Source: Streptomyces violascens (GTDB taxonomy: Bacteria; Actinomycetota; Actinomycetes; Streptomycetales; Streptomycetaceae). From it: 61,880 bases of DNA. The notes under the pieces were generated by a model, which made no database searches, was not told the origin of the DNA, and saw only the letters and a program-made list of their open reading frames with translations. Each line of letters starts with the position of its first letter. The stretch's first letter is position 1. A program made the translations under genes and the position numbers. Location: the NCBI RefSeq assembly GCF_014649955.1, contig NZ_BMUA01000037.1, positions 1-61,880 on the forward strand, read 5' to 3'. Shown here one piece after another: positions 42,061-50,941 of this stretch.

Positions 42061-42207
42061 GGGGGGGAGGGCAGTAATGGGTGGTCAGAATCTGTCAGTT
42101 GACCATTGCCGGCTGATAGCTGCCAGCCGACCGCCCCCGGCTCCGCCCCGGCCCCAGCCTCCAGCTCCAGCCTCCGGCCCCACCCCTCCCAGCCCCCGAC
42201 CCCGGCC

Positions 42208-43518
42208 TCACCCTCCCGGCAGCGTAACCACCGCCACCGCGCCCCCGTCCTCCGCGTTCCGCAGGGCCACCTGTGCGCCGATGACCTGGGCCTGGCCCAG
42301 GGCGATGGTGAGGCCGAGGCCTGTGCCCTGGCCGCGTTCCTCGGCGCCGGTCACGAAGCGCTGGGGGCCGTCCTTCAGGAGGCGTTCGGGGAAGCCGGGC
42401 CCGTGGTCGCGCACGCTGACCGAGGTGCCGTCCACCGTCACCTCGACCGGCTCGGCGCCGTGCCGCCGGGCATTGGCGATCAGGTTCGCGACGATCCGCT
42501 CCAGGCGGCGCGCATCGGTGCGTACGAGCGTGTCCGCGCGGCCGGGGCCGGTCGCGAGAGCGCGCTCCGGCTGCGCCAACTCCACGGCCAGGCCGCACCG
42601 TTGGAGGATGCCCTCCACGGTGCGGTCGAGCGGGAGCACCTCCAGGTGGGGTTTCTCCGCGTTCGCGTCGAGCCGGGCGACCTCCAGGAGGTCCTCGGTC
42701 AGCGTGCGCAGGGCCGAGACCCGGTCGCGTACCAGCTCGGTCGGGCGGCTCGGGGGCAGCAGTTCGGCAGCCGTGTGCAGCCCGGTCAGCGGGGTGCGCA
42801 GCTCGTGCGCCACGTCCGCGGTGAAGCGCTGCTCGGCCTCCAGGCGGCGCTGCAGCGACGCGGCCATCGTGTCGACGGCGCAGGCCAGTTCGGCCACCTC
42901 GTCCTGGCGGCCGACCGGCGCCGACTGGCCGATCCGGGCGTCGAGTTCGCCCCGGCTGATCCGGCGCGCGGTCGCCGCGGCCGTACGCAGCTCACGGCTC
43001 AGCCTGCTGGCGAGCCCGGCGCCGCCGAGTGCCGCGAGCCCGACCACGACCGCACCCCAGGCCACCAACTGGCCGTCCAGTTCCTGGAGTTCGTCCACCC
43101 TGGTATCCAGGGGCAGCCGCACCGAGAGCACCCGGTCGCCCACCGGCCGGGCGGCCCACACCGCCGGGTGCGGCCCGTCCAGGTCCAGGAAGGTGCTCCG
43201 CTTTCCGTCGTGGGCGGACTTCCGCAGCGGTTCGGGCAGGTCCGGGTGGTCGAGCGCGGCCTCGGTGTCGCCTTGGTCGACCCGGCCGGTCAGCTCGTAC
43301 AGCTGCCGTACGCGGATGAGCTGCGCGGTCGCCGACTCGCGGGCCGTCGAGGCGATCTGCGCGGCGCGCGACTGGTGGATGAGCAGACCGATGGTGACGG
43401 CCACCAGGGCGCAGCCCGCCGCGAGGAGTGCGGCGATCTTCCAGCGCAGGCTCAGGCCCTGGGGCAGGCGGCGGGTGCGGGCGAGCAGGGCGCGGCACCG
43501 GCGCCGCACGGCGCGCAT
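42208..43518 (-). CDS. sensor histidine kinase with HAMP domain
   Basis: The 436-residue product has an N-terminal transmembrane helix (IAALLAAGCALVAVTIGLLI), an extracytoplasmic domain of about 100 residues, and a second helix (GAVVVGLAALGGAGLA). A HAMP region follows (SRGELDARIG ... VDTMAASLQRR), then the phospho-acceptor motif RFTADVAHELRTPLTGL and ATPase boxes NLIANARRHG, VRDHGPGFP and GTGLGLTIA. The ATG overlaps the stop of the lipoprotein gene (ATGA). No response regulator is adjacent, so its partner lies elsewhere. Confidence 0.92.
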   Translation of the reverse strand: MRAVRRRCRALLARTRRLPQGLSLRWKIAALLAAGCALVAVTIGLLIHQSRAAQIASTARESATAQLIRVRQLYELTGRVDQGDTEAALDHPDLPEPLRKSAHDGKRSTFLDLDGPHPAVWAARPVGDRVLSVRLPLDTRVDELQELDGQLVAWGAVVVGLAALGGAGLASRLSRELRTAAATARRISRGELDARIGQSAPVGRQDEVAELACAVDTMAASLQRRLEAEQRFTADVAHELRTPLTGLHTAAELLPPSRPTELVRDRVSALRTLTEDLLEVARLDANAEKPHLEVLPLDRTVEGILQRCGLAVELAQPERALATGPGRADTLVRTDARRLERIVANLIANARRHGAEPVEVTVDGTSVSVRDHGPGFPERLLKDGPQRFVTGAEERGQGTGLGLTIALGQAQVIGAQVALRNAEDGGAVAVVTLPGG

Positions 43519-44324
43519 CACGAGACGCCCTGCCCGGTGAGCGAGCCGCTCGTCCACGTCTTCGCCGCCCCGCCCGTCTTCGCGGGTCCCGGGGTCTCGC
43601 GCGGCCCGGGAGTCTCCGGGGTCTCCGGGTCGTCCGTGGCGTTCTTCGTGTCCCGGCCCTTCGGGGCGATGTCCCTGTACGTCTTGACGTCGCTCACGGG
43701 GGAGAGACGGGCCCCGTCCCAGCGGTAGCGGACCGCCTGCTCGGCGCCGTCGTCCGCGGCGCCCCGCGTCACCAGATCGGTGCCGACGGCCTCCACCGCG
43801 AGGCGGGTGCCGACGGTGTAGAGGACGGGGACGACCCGGCCGTCGCGGACCGAGTAGACGATGACGACCGTGCGCCGGGTCTCCAGATCCGCCGCGATGA
43901 TCAGTTCGGGCGAGTCGTCCTGGCCGGTCAGGTCGTGGAGGACCGGCGGGCGGATGCCCGCCTGTCCCGGGCGGTCGATCATGGGCAGCCGGACGAGGGG
44001 CTTGGCGCGCGGGTCGGCCTTCAGGATCGCCATCGGGTCCATGCCGCGCAGCCCCTCCTTCGGCACCTTCAGCGACGCGGGAAGCGGAACGGGCGGTTCC
44101 CCCGGGCCGGACGCCGTCGCGCCGTCGCGCCGCGTCTCGCTCTCGTACCAGGCGGGCCACAGCTCCTGGGGACTCGGCTGGAGGGCGACCGCGGAGGCCT
44201 GCGCGCCCTCCGTCAGACCGGAGCGCGAACCGCAGCCGGAAATGGCCAGCACCACCGCGGCGACGCCGAAGGCGGCGATGCCCGCGATGGCGGCGGCGCG
44301 GAGAATCCGGAAGGTCTGGATCAT
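43518..44324 (-). CDS. lipoprotein upstream of histidine kinase
   Basis: The 268-residue product has a lipoprotein signal (AAIAGIAAFGVAAVVLAISGC with the Cys near residue 31). The mature domain has no motif I recognise, and the C-terminus is Thr/Pro/Glu-rich (DDPETPETPGPRETPGPAKT). Because it overlaps the kinase gene, it is a likely accessory sensor or modulator of that kinase, by analogy with CseA in the SigE system; that is inference. The ATG at 44324 is the first in frame after the upstream gap. Confidence 0.82.
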   Translation of the reverse strand: MIQTFRILRAAAIAGIAAFGVAAVVLAISGCGSRSGLTEGAQASAVALQPSPQELWPAWYESETRRDGATASGPGEPPVPLPASLKVPKEGLRGMDPMAILKADPRAKPLVRLPMIDRPGQAGIRPPVLHDLTGQDDSPELIIAADLETRRTVVIVYSVRDGRVVPVLYTVGTRLAVEAVGTDLVTRGAADDGAEQAVRYRWDGARLSPVSDVKTYRDIAPKGRDTKNATDDPETPETPGPRETPGPAKTGGAAKTWTSGSLTGQGVS

Positions 44325-44524
44325 GGTGGGGTGGCGGGGTAGGGAAGACGGCCGGGACTCCGGCCCGCCCATCGACACTAGGAGCGGATCATCACGGAAA
44401 CCGGGACAACACGTAACAGCCGTGCGTACGCTCCGCACCGGCCGGCGGGTTCGGGACGTAGGACCCTGCCGGACGACTCTTGCCATCCCGGCCGGACCCG
44501 GCCGCACCACCGAGGGAGGACGCC

Positions 44525-44884
44525 GTGACATCGGCCGATCGGCTGACCGTACAGAGCACGACCGTGCAGGCCGTGATCGCGCAGACCACGACCGACAGCG
44601 CCGACAAGGCGGCGGCGCTCGCCCGCGGCGCGGTGGAGGCCCGCCTCGCCGCCTGCGCGCAGATCGTGGGCCCCCTGACCTCCGTCTACCACTGGGCGGG
44701 CGGCATCGAGACGACGCAGGAATGGCAGGTCCTCTTCAAGGCCACGGCCGCCCGCTACCCCGAGCTCGAACGCCACCTCCTGGCCGCCCACGACTACGAG
44801 ACCCCGGAGATCATCGCGACCCCGGTGGTGGCCGGCAGTCCGGCGTACCTGTCCTGGATCACGGCCGAGGCGGCCGCCCGGTGA
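44525..44884 (+). CDS. cutA: divalent-cation tolerance protein CutA
   Basis: The 119-residue product is a small trimeric PII-like protein. It has TTTDSADKAAALARGAVEARLAACAQIVGPLTSVYHWAGG and a C-terminal PEIIATPVVAGSPAYLSWI. Its function is not well established; a copper-tolerance role in E. coli gave the name. The GTG at 44525 follows GGAGGA, so I prefer it to an ATG at 44480. The stop overlaps the next gene (GTGA). Confidence 0.9.
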   Translation: MTSADRLTVQSTTVQAVIAQTTTDSADKAAALARGAVEARLAACAQIVGPLTSVYHWAGGIETTQEWQVLFKATAARYPELERHLLAAHDYETPEIIATPVVAGSPAYLSWITAEAAAR

Positions 44885-45339
44885 CCCCCGCCGCCGAGCC
44901 GCCGCTCCCCTTCTTCGTGTACGGCACGCTCCGCCCCGGCGAGCGCTACTACCGGCGCTTCCTGCAGGGCCGTACGGTCTCCGAGCGCCCGGCGCTGCTC
45001 AGCGGCGCCGTCCTGTACGACGGCCCCGGCTACCCGTACGCCATAGCCGGGGACGGCACCATCACCGGCACCCTCATCGAGGTCGCGCCCGCCGACCACC
45101 CCGAACTCCTCGCCGCGCTCGACGAGTTGGAGGAGTACGTCGGCCCCGGCCACCCCCGCAACCTCTACGACCGCCTGGTGCGCGAGGCGCTGGTGAGCGG
45201 GCGGCCCGTACGGGCGTGGACCTACCTCGCCGCGCCCCGCCTGGCCCGCGAGCTGATCGCGGGCGGCACCCCGATCCCCGGCGGCGACTGGCTCACACGG
45301 CCGGCCCGGCCCGTTCCACCCGTACCGCGCACGCCTTGA
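44881..45339 (+). CDS. gamma-glutamylcyclotransferase-fold protein
   Basis: The 152-residue product begins PFFVYGTLRPGERYYRRFLQG, the YGTLR motif of the GGCT/AIG2 family, and has the catalytic-type Glu in LDELEEYVGPGHPRNLYDR. Family members open or rearrange gamma-glutamyl amides. The GTG overlaps the cutA stop. Its 3' end overlaps the convergent nasA gene by 47 bp. Confidence 0.9.
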   Translation: MTPAAEPPLPFFVYGTLRPGERYYRRFLQGRTVSERPALLSGAVLYDGPGYPYAIAGDGTITGTLIEVAPADHPELLAALDELEEYVGPGHPRNLYDRLVREALVSGRPVRAWTYLAAPRLARELIAGGTPIPGGDWLTRPARPVPPVPRTP

Positions 45340-47407
45340 ACTCGGGCATCTTCGAGACCGGGTCGAGCGCCGGGTTCGTCAGGTTGTTGGCCCGGCCCTC
45401 GCCCGCCCAGTGGAACGGCATGAACACGGTGTCCGAACGGATCGCGCCGGTCACCCGGGCCGGGGCGGTGGCCCGGCCGCGCCGCGAGGTCACCGTCACC
45501 GCGTCGCCGTCGCCCACCCCGATCCGGCCGGCGAGCAGCGGATGCATCTCGACGTACGCGCCGGGCGCGGCCGCGTTGAGCTCCGCCACCCGCCGGGTCT
45601 GCGCGCCCGACTGGTACTGGGCGAGCACCCGGCCCGTCGTGAGCACCACCGGGTAGTCCGCGTCGGTCTCCTCGTCCGGCTCGCGGTGGGCGACCTCCAC
45701 GAAACGCGCCCGCCCGTCCTCGGTCGCGAACCGGTCGAGGAACAGCCTGGGCGTCCCCGGATGTCCCTCCTCTGGGCACGGCCAGAACACCCCGTCCTCG
45801 GCCTCGATCCGGGCATAGCTGATGCCCGAATAGTCCGCGGCGCCGCCCGCCGAGGCGAGCCGCAGCTCCTCGAACACCTCCTCGGGGTCGACCGGAAACC
45901 CCTTGGCCGCCGACTCCGAACCGAGCAGCTCGGCAAGGGAGTTGAGGACTTCCAGATCGCTGCGTACGTGCTCCGGAGGGGGGAGCGCGGCCCGCCGCAG
46001 CAGCACCCGGCCCTCCAGATTGGTCATGGTGCCGGTCTCCTCCGCCCACTGCGTCACCGGAAGCACCACGTCCGCGAGCTCGGCGGTCTCGGAAAGGACC
46101 ACGTCCGCGACCGCGAGGAAGTCCAGCGCCCGCAGCCTGCCCTCGATGTGCGCCGCGCGCGGCGCCGAGACCACCGGGTTCGACCCCATCACGAGCAGCG
46201 CCTTCACGTCGCCGCCCAACGCGTCGAGCAGCTCGTACGCGCTGCGCCCCGGCCCCGGCAGTGAGTCCGGCTCGACGCCCCACACCCCGGCGACATGGGC
46301 GCGCGCCGCGGGGTCGGCGAGCTTGCGGTAGCCGGGCAACTGGTCGGCCTTCTGGCCGTGTTCGCGGCCGCCCTGGCCGTTGCCCTGGCCGGTGAGGCAG
46401 CCGTATCCGGACAGCGGGCGGCCCGCCCGGCCCGTCGCGAGACAGAAGTTGATCCACGCGCCGACCGTGTCGGTGCCCTTGGCGTGCTGCTCGGCGCCGC
46501 GCGCGGTCAGCACCATCGCCTCCTGCGCGTCGCAGAACAGGGCGACGGCGTCGCGGAGTTGGGGTACGGGAACGCCGGTTGTCCTCTCCACGAGCTCGGG
46601 CCAGTGCGCCATCACGGCGGCCCGCGCCGCCTCCCACCCCGATGTGCGCTCCCGTATGAACTCCTCGTCGGCGCGCCCCTGGGCCACCACCAGGTGGAGC
46701 AGGCCGAGGGCGAGGGCGAGGTCGGTGCCGGGACGGGGCGCGAGGTGCAGATCGGCCTGCTCGGCGGTCTTCGTGCGGCGCGGGTCGATGACAATCAACG
46801 TGCCGCCGTTCTCCCGCAGTTCGCGCAGATAGCGCACCGCGGGAGGCATCGTTTCGGCCAGGTTCGACCCCGCCAGGATCACGCATCCGGTCCGCGCCAC
46901 GTCCTCCAGCGGGAACGGCAGCCCCCGGTCGACGCCGAACGCCCGCTGGTGCGCGGCCGCCGCCGACGACATGCAGAACCGCCCGTTGTAGTCGATCTGC
47001 GACGTGCCGAGCACGACCCGCGCGAACTTCCCCAGCGCGTACGCCTTCTCGTTCGTCAGCCCGCCGCCGCCGAACACCCCGACCGCGTCGGCCCCGTACC
47101 CCTGGCGGACGGAGCCGAGCCGCTCGGCCACGAGCTCCAGGGCCTCCTCCCAGGTGGCCGGTTCGAGCAGGCCGGTCCCCGGGCGCCGGACGAGCGGCTC
47201 GGTCAGCCTCAGGCCCCGGGAGAGCAGCGCGGGCGCGGAACTCCCCTTGCCGCACAGCGCGCCCCGGTTCACGGGAAAGTCCCGCGCGACGACATCGAGC
47301 CCGCCGTCCGCCCCGGCCGCGGCCCGCAGCCCCATGCCGCACTGGAGCGAGCAGTACGGGCAGTGCGTGGGGGTGACGGCGGCGGGCACGGGCGCATTTG
47401 TGAGCAT
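45293..47407 (-). CDS. nasA: assimilatory nitrate reductase, molybdopterin subunit
   Basis: The 704-residue product is a Mo-bis-MGD enzyme. It has the N-terminal [4Fe-4S] site CPYCSLQCGMG with Cys16, Cys19 and Cys23, then CGKG further on. It continues NGRFCMSSAAAAHQRAFG with the probable molybdenum-ligand Cys, and ends in a molydopterin-dinucleotide domain (TGRVLAQYQSGAQTRRVAEL ... FHWAGEGRANNLTNPALDP). It reduces nitrate to nitrite for NirBD. The position relative to nirB, dnaG and the chelatase agrees with nasA in S. coelicolor as recalled. A weak GlnR-like pair of GTAAC sites lies 23 nt upstream of the start. Confidence 0.9.
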   Translation of the reverse strand: MLTNAPVPAAVTPTHCPYCSLQCGMGLRAAAGADGGLDVVARDFPVNRGALCGKGSSAPALLSRGLRLTEPLVRRPGTGLLEPATWEEALELVAERLGSVRQGYGADAVGVFGGGGLTNEKAYALGKFARVVLGTSQIDYNGRFCMSSAAAAHQRAFGVDRGLPFPLEDVARTGCVILAGSNLAETMPPAVRYLRELRENGGTLIVIDPRRTKTAEQADLHLAPRPGTDLALALGLLHLVVAQGRADEEFIRERTSGWEAARAAVMAHWPELVERTTGVPVPQLRDAVALFCDAQEAMVLTARGAEQHAKGTDTVGAWINFCLATGRAGRPLSGYGCLTGQGNGQGGREHGQKADQLPGYRKLADPAARAHVAGVWGVEPDSLPGPGRSAYELLDALGGDVKALLVMGSNPVVSAPRAAHIEGRLRALDFLAVADVVLSETAELADVVLPVTQWAEETGTMTNLEGRVLLRRAALPPPEHVRSDLEVLNSLAELLGSESAAKGFPVDPEEVFEELRLASAGGAADYSGISYARIEAEDGVFWPCPEEGHPGTPRLFLDRFATEDGRARFVEVAHREPDEETDADYPVVLTTGRVLAQYQSGAQTRRVAELNAAAPGAYVEMHPLLAGRIGVGDGDAVTVTSRRGRATAPARVTGAIRSDTVFMPFHWAGEGRANNLTNPALDPVSKMPEFKACAVRVERAGPAV

Positions 47408-47430
47408 GCCCTCCAGGCTGCGACCGGCGT

Positions 47431-47458
47431 GTTACGCCTGGGCCCGTGCGCGGGTTAC
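47431..47458 (-). promoter_or_regulatory. possible GlnR-like GTAAC pair before nasA
   Basis: The minus strand has GTAAC at 47458-47454 and at 47435-47431, 23 bp apart rather than the ideal 22. The second ends 23 nt before the ATG. The half-sites between them are poor. It is weaker than the boxes of nirB and the chelatase. Confidence 0.35.
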
Positions 47459-47510
47459 ACCGCCGGGGCGGGGGGCTCACTCCGGCCGGGGGGTGGTGGT
47501 GAGGGGGCCG

Positions 47511-48191
47511 TCAGCCCGCGAGCGCCCTGGCGACGCCCGGCTCCCTGGGGCCGAGGAACGTCGGGTCCGGCTGGAACACCACGTCGAGGACGGCCTTGCC
47601 CGCGGCGAACACCTCGCGGGTGCCACCGTAGTACCAGGTCGCATCGTGCACGGCGTCCACGCCGACGCCGTAGGACCGCACGCCCGCGGCCTCGCACAGC
47701 GCCACCGCGCGCCGGATGTGGAAGCCCTGGCTGACCAGGACGGCCCGGTCGACCCCGAAGATCTTCTTGGCCCGTACGCACGAATCCCAGGTGTCGAACC
47801 CCGCGAAGTCGCTGACCACGCTCTTGTCCGGCACCCCGTGCTGGACGAGATAGCCGCGCATCGCGTCGGGCTCGTCATAGGTGGGCCGGCCGTTGTCGCC
47901 GGTGACCAGGACCGCCTTCACCTTGCCCGCCCGGTACAACTCCACGGCCGCGTCGAGGCGGTGGGCGAGGTACGGCGAGGGCCTGCCGTCCCACAGCCCG
48001 GCCCCGAACACCACGGCGACCCCGGACGCCGGGGCGTCGGCCACCGTGCCGATGCGGTCGCTCGTGGTCGCGTACACCCAGGTGGCGGGCGCGAGCCCGA
48101 GCACGCACGCGGCGACGACGCCCTGCACGAGGCGGCGCCGGCCCGCGCGGGTGCTCGGCAGACGCGGTCGCTTCAGTCGGATGCGCGGCAC
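47511..48191 (-). CDS. YdcF/SanA-like DUF218 protein
   Basis: The 226-residue product has an N-terminal transmembrane helix (LVQGVVAACVLGLAPATWVYA) and an extracytoplasmic DUF218 domain: VAVVFGAGLWDGRPSPYLAHRLDAAVELY, KAVLVTGDNGRPTYDEPDAM and VLVSQGFHIRRAVAL. SanA and ElyC relatives act in cell-envelope barrier or polysaccharide metabolism. The GTG at 48191 is preceded by GGGGGA. It is divergent from the chelatase. Confidence 0.85.
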   Translation of the reverse strand: MPRIRLKRPRLPSTRAGRRRLVQGVVAACVLGLAPATWVYATTSDRIGTVADAPASGVAVVFGAGLWDGRPSPYLAHRLDAAVELYRAGKVKAVLVTGDNGRPTYDEPDAMRGYLVQHGVPDKSVVSDFAGFDTWDSCVRAKKIFGVDRAVLVSQGFHIRRAVALCEAAGVRSYGVGVDAVHDATWYYGGTREVFAAGKAVLDVVFQPDPTFLGPREPGVARALAG

Positions 48192-48220
48192 GTGGTCCCC
48201 CTGGAGAGCTGCGTACTGGT

Positions 48221-48248
48221 GATCTTCGTCGGTTGATCTTCGTCGGTG
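48221..48248. repeat. 14-bp tandem repeat between divergent genes
   Basis: GATCTTCGTCGGTT is followed at once by GATCTTCGTCGGTG, upstream of the YdcF-like gene. It could be a regulator site or slippage product. Confidence 0.75.
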
Positions 48249-48415
48249 TACGAGGGGATGGACGTCCCGGGCGCGGAACCGGTTCGCCGCCGGGCGCGCT
48301 CCGTACAGCTCTGTGACATCACCCTGCCTCTCGCGGGTGTCCCGCCGGGGCCCGGAGCCCGAGCACCTCGCCGCACCCCGCCCCCGCTGCCCCCGTGAGG
48401 CCATGGAAAACACCC

Positions 48416-48442
48416 GTCACCGCCGCGCAACGACCCGGCAAC
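48416..48442 (+). promoter_or_regulatory. GlnR-like box of the chelatase gene
   Basis: GTCAC, GCAAC and GCAAC recur at exact 11-bp steps, and the preceding step is GGAAA. They match the recalled GlnR half-site pattern at 5/5, 4/5 and 4/5 positions. The last half-site ends 22 nt before the start codon, as at nirB. Confidence 0.55.
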
Positions 48443-48464
48443 GTGCGCCCGGCAGGATCGGTGC

Positions 48465-49451
48465 ATGACGGAGCCGGAGACGAGCCACCTCTTTCCGCAC
48501 GGCCACTTCTCGCAGCATGGCCGGCCCCCCACCCCGCTGCCGGGCCGGCTCCTTCCGCTCGACAGCACCGCGCAGCTCCTCACCCGCATCACGGCCCAAC
48601 TGGGCAGCCAGCTCAGCCACGTACGACTGAACGGAACCCGCACCCCCATGCCCCCCGCCGCCCGCCCCGCCCTCGTCGCCGTCGCGCACGGCAGCCGCGA
48701 TTCCGGCGCGCTGCGGACGGCCGGCGCCCTGTTGGAACGGGTCCGGGAGCTGCGGCCGGGCCTCGACGTCCGGCTCGGCCACATCGAGCTGAACCACCCG
48801 CTGCTGCCCGACACCCTGGCCGGCCTGGAGGGAGAGGCCGTCGTCGTGCCGCTGCTGCTCGGCCGCGGCCATCACGTCAAGCACGACATTCCGCACGCCC
48901 TCGCCACGGCGGGCCGGCACCTGAGCGCCCGCGTCGCGGCCCCGCTCGGCCCGCATCCGCTGCTCGTCGAGGCGCTGTACGGGCGGCTCGTCGAAGCGGG
49001 CTGGCACCTCGACGCCCGTACCGTGCGCGGCACCGGGGTCGTGCTCGCCGCCGCCGGATCGCGGGACCCCGACTCGGCCGCGGACACCCGCCGCACCGCG
49101 ATGCTGCTGAGCGAGCGCCTCGGCGGGGTGCCCGTTCTGCCCGCCTACGCGTCGGCCGCCTCGCCCACCGTGCCCGAGGCGCTGCGCGCTCTCGCCGCGC
49201 GCGGCAGGCACCGGGTCGCAATCGCCTCGTACTTCACCGCTCCGGGACGTTTCGCGGCCGAAAGCGCGGCAAAGGCGCCGTGGATCGCGGCCGCCCCCAT
49301 GGGTGCGCATCCGGCCATGGCCAGGCTCGTACTGCACCGCTACGAAGAGGTGTTGGCGCGCACGCCGGCGACGGCGCGTGATGCCGGACCCGCTCCCCTG
49401 GGCGCCTTTGCACCCGCCCCCACGCGCGCGTCCGCCCTCGCCTCCGCCTGA
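48465..49451 (+). CDS. sirohydrochlorin chelatase (CbiX/SirB type)
   Basis: The 328-residue product contains two related chelatase-fold halves: LVAVAHGSRDSGALRTAGALLERV ... VVVPLLLGRGHHVKHDIPHAL, and VVLAAAGSRDPDSAADTRRTAMLL with a later YASAASPTVPEALRAL. The His in AHGSRD and the HHVKHD motif bind metal. The enzyme inserts iron into sirohydrochlorin to make siroheme, the cofactor of NirB (a cobalt role for B12 is possible). The first 60 residues are His/Pro-rich and not part of the fold. CAGGAT ends 6 nt before the ATG. Confidence 0.88.
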   Translation: MTEPETSHLFPHGHFSQHGRPPTPLPGRLLPLDSTAQLLTRITAQLGSQLSHVRLNGTRTPMPPAARPALVAVAHGSRDSGALRTAGALLERVRELRPGLDVRLGHIELNHPLLPDTLAGLEGEAVVVPLLLGRGHHVKHDIPHALATAGRHLSARVAAPLGPHPLLVEALYGRLVEAGWHLDARTVRGTGVVLAAAGSRDPDSAADTRRTAMLLSERLGGVPVLPAYASAASPTVPEALRALAARGRHRVAIASYFTAPGRFAAESAAKAPWIAAAPMGAHPAMARLVLHRYEEVLARTPATARDAGPAPLGAFAPAPTRASALASA

Positions 49452-49551
49452 GGCGAGACCCGCTCCGAACAGGTCTCCACCGTGTTCGCACATGGCGAGC
49501 CTCGACGCCCCCTTGAGCCCACTTGTCAGTGACTCCGTTTACTGTCGGTGC

Positions 49552-50832
49552 ATGGAGTTCTATGCCGAGGCCGACACCGAACGCTGGGCCGCCGAGCCCG
49601 ACAAGCGGCCCGGCCGCACCGCCTTCCAGCGCGACCGGGCGCGCGTGCTGCACTCGGGAGCGCTGCGCCGCCTGTCCGGCAAGACGCAGGTCGTCACGCC
49701 GGGCTCGCGGAGCCAGGTCTGGGACGCCAGCCCGCGCACCCGGCTCACGCACTCCCTGGAGTGTGCCCAGGTGGGCCGTGAGCTGGGCGCGGCGCTGGGC
49801 TGCGACCCGGACCTCGTCGAAGCCGCCTGTCTCGCCCACGACATGGGCCATCCGCCGTTCGGCCACAACGGCGAGCAGGCGCTGAACGACTTCGCGAAGG
49901 ACATCGGCGGCTTCGAGGGCAACGCCCAGTCGCTGCGCCTGCTGACCCGGCTCGAACCGAAGCGCTTCGTACGCTCCTCGGTGACGGGCGAGCCGGTCAG
50001 CGTCGGCCTCAACCTCACCCGGGCCGCCCTGGACGCGGCCACCAAGTACCCCTGGGCGCGCGGCGGTCACCCCACCGACCCGGCCTCGGTGAAGTTCGGC
50101 GTGTACGAGGACGACCTGCCGGTCTTCGCCTGGGTCAGGGAGGGCGCCACGCCGTACCGCAAGTGCTTCGAGGCCCAGGTGATGGACTGGTCGGACGACG
50201 TGGCGTACTCGGTCCACGACTTCGAGGACGGTCTGCACGCGGGCCACATCGACCCGGGCGCGCTCTTCTCCGAGGCCGAGCGGGCCGACATCTGGCGCGT
50301 CGCGATCGGCCGGTACGTGCCCGCAGACACCGATCCGCAGGAGCTGGCCGAGGCTCTGGAGCGGCTCATCGAGCAGGACTGGTGGCCGCACGGCTACGAC
50401 GGCACGGCGGTCTCCCAGGCCCGCCTCAAGGACGCCACCAGCCAGCTCATCGGCCGGTTCTGCCTGGCCGCCGAGAGCGCGACGCGCGCCGCGTTCGGCA
50501 CCGGGCACCTCATGCGGTACGGCGCGGAGCTGGTCGTGCCGCGCGAGGCCCGCAACGAATGCGCCGTCCTGAAGGCGGTGGCCGACCGCTACGTCATGCA
50601 GCGCGACGAGCAGGAGCGGCTCCGCGCCGACCAGCGCGTCGTCCTTGCCGAGCTCGCCGAGGCGCTGACCGCCCGGGCCCCCTCCGACGGGCTCGACCCG
50701 CAGTTCCGGGCGCTGTACGACGAGGCGGGCGACGACCGTACGAAGAAGCGGGTGATCGTCGACCAGATCGCCTCGCTCACCGACGCGGCGGCCCGTTCGC
50801 TTCACTCCAGACTCACCGTGCACCACCGGTAA
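49552..50832 (+). CDS. dgt: deoxyguanosinetriphosphate triphosphohydrolase (dGTPase)
   Basis: This HD-domain enzyme converts dGTP to deoxyguanosine and triphosphate. The 426-residue product has PGRTAFQRDRARVLHSGALRRLSGKTQVV. His67 lies in RLTHSLE, His96-Asp97 in LAHDMGHPPFGHNGE, and an Asp in VMDWSDDVAYSVHDFEDG completes the metal site. The start is ATG 49552 because TACTGT ends 6 nt upstream (leaderless); an ATG at 49492 would add 20 residues. In related streptomycetes it precedes dnaG, as here. Confidence 0.93.
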   Translation: MEFYAEADTERWAAEPDKRPGRTAFQRDRARVLHSGALRRLSGKTQVVTPGSRSQVWDASPRTRLTHSLECAQVGRELGAALGCDPDLVEAACLAHDMGHPPFGHNGEQALNDFAKDIGGFEGNAQSLRLLTRLEPKRFVRSSVTGEPVSVGLNLTRAALDAATKYPWARGGHPTDPASVKFGVYEDDLPVFAWVREGATPYRKCFEAQVMDWSDDVAYSVHDFEDGLHAGHIDPGALFSEAERADIWRVAIGRYVPADTDPQELAEALERLIEQDWWPHGYDGTAVSQARLKDATSQLIGRFCLAAESATRAAFGTGHLMRYGAELVVPREARNECAVLKAVADRYVMQRDEQERLRADQRVVLAELAEALTARAPSDGLDPQFRALYDEAGDDRTKKRVIVDQIASLTDAAARSLHSRLTVHHR

Positions 50833-50941
50833 TCCCAGCCGCCGCCGCGTCCCAACGGAGCAAGCCCTCTTCCCCCATCACGCTCCGTGCGGGACGCTCG
50901 CAGGTGGTGGCGCCGCGCAGCAAGCACCGAGGAGGCATCAA

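Noticed and set aside
42061..42207. A C-rich stretch that might encode a Pro-rich peptide
   Set aside because: No start with a ribosome-binding site, poor codon pattern, and it looks like a simple GC-rich spacer with an uneven repeat of CCAG/CCTCC units.
43070..43320. A Pro/Arg-rich plus-strand frame opposite the kinase
   Set aside because: It is a shadow of the well-supported minus-strand histidine kinase.
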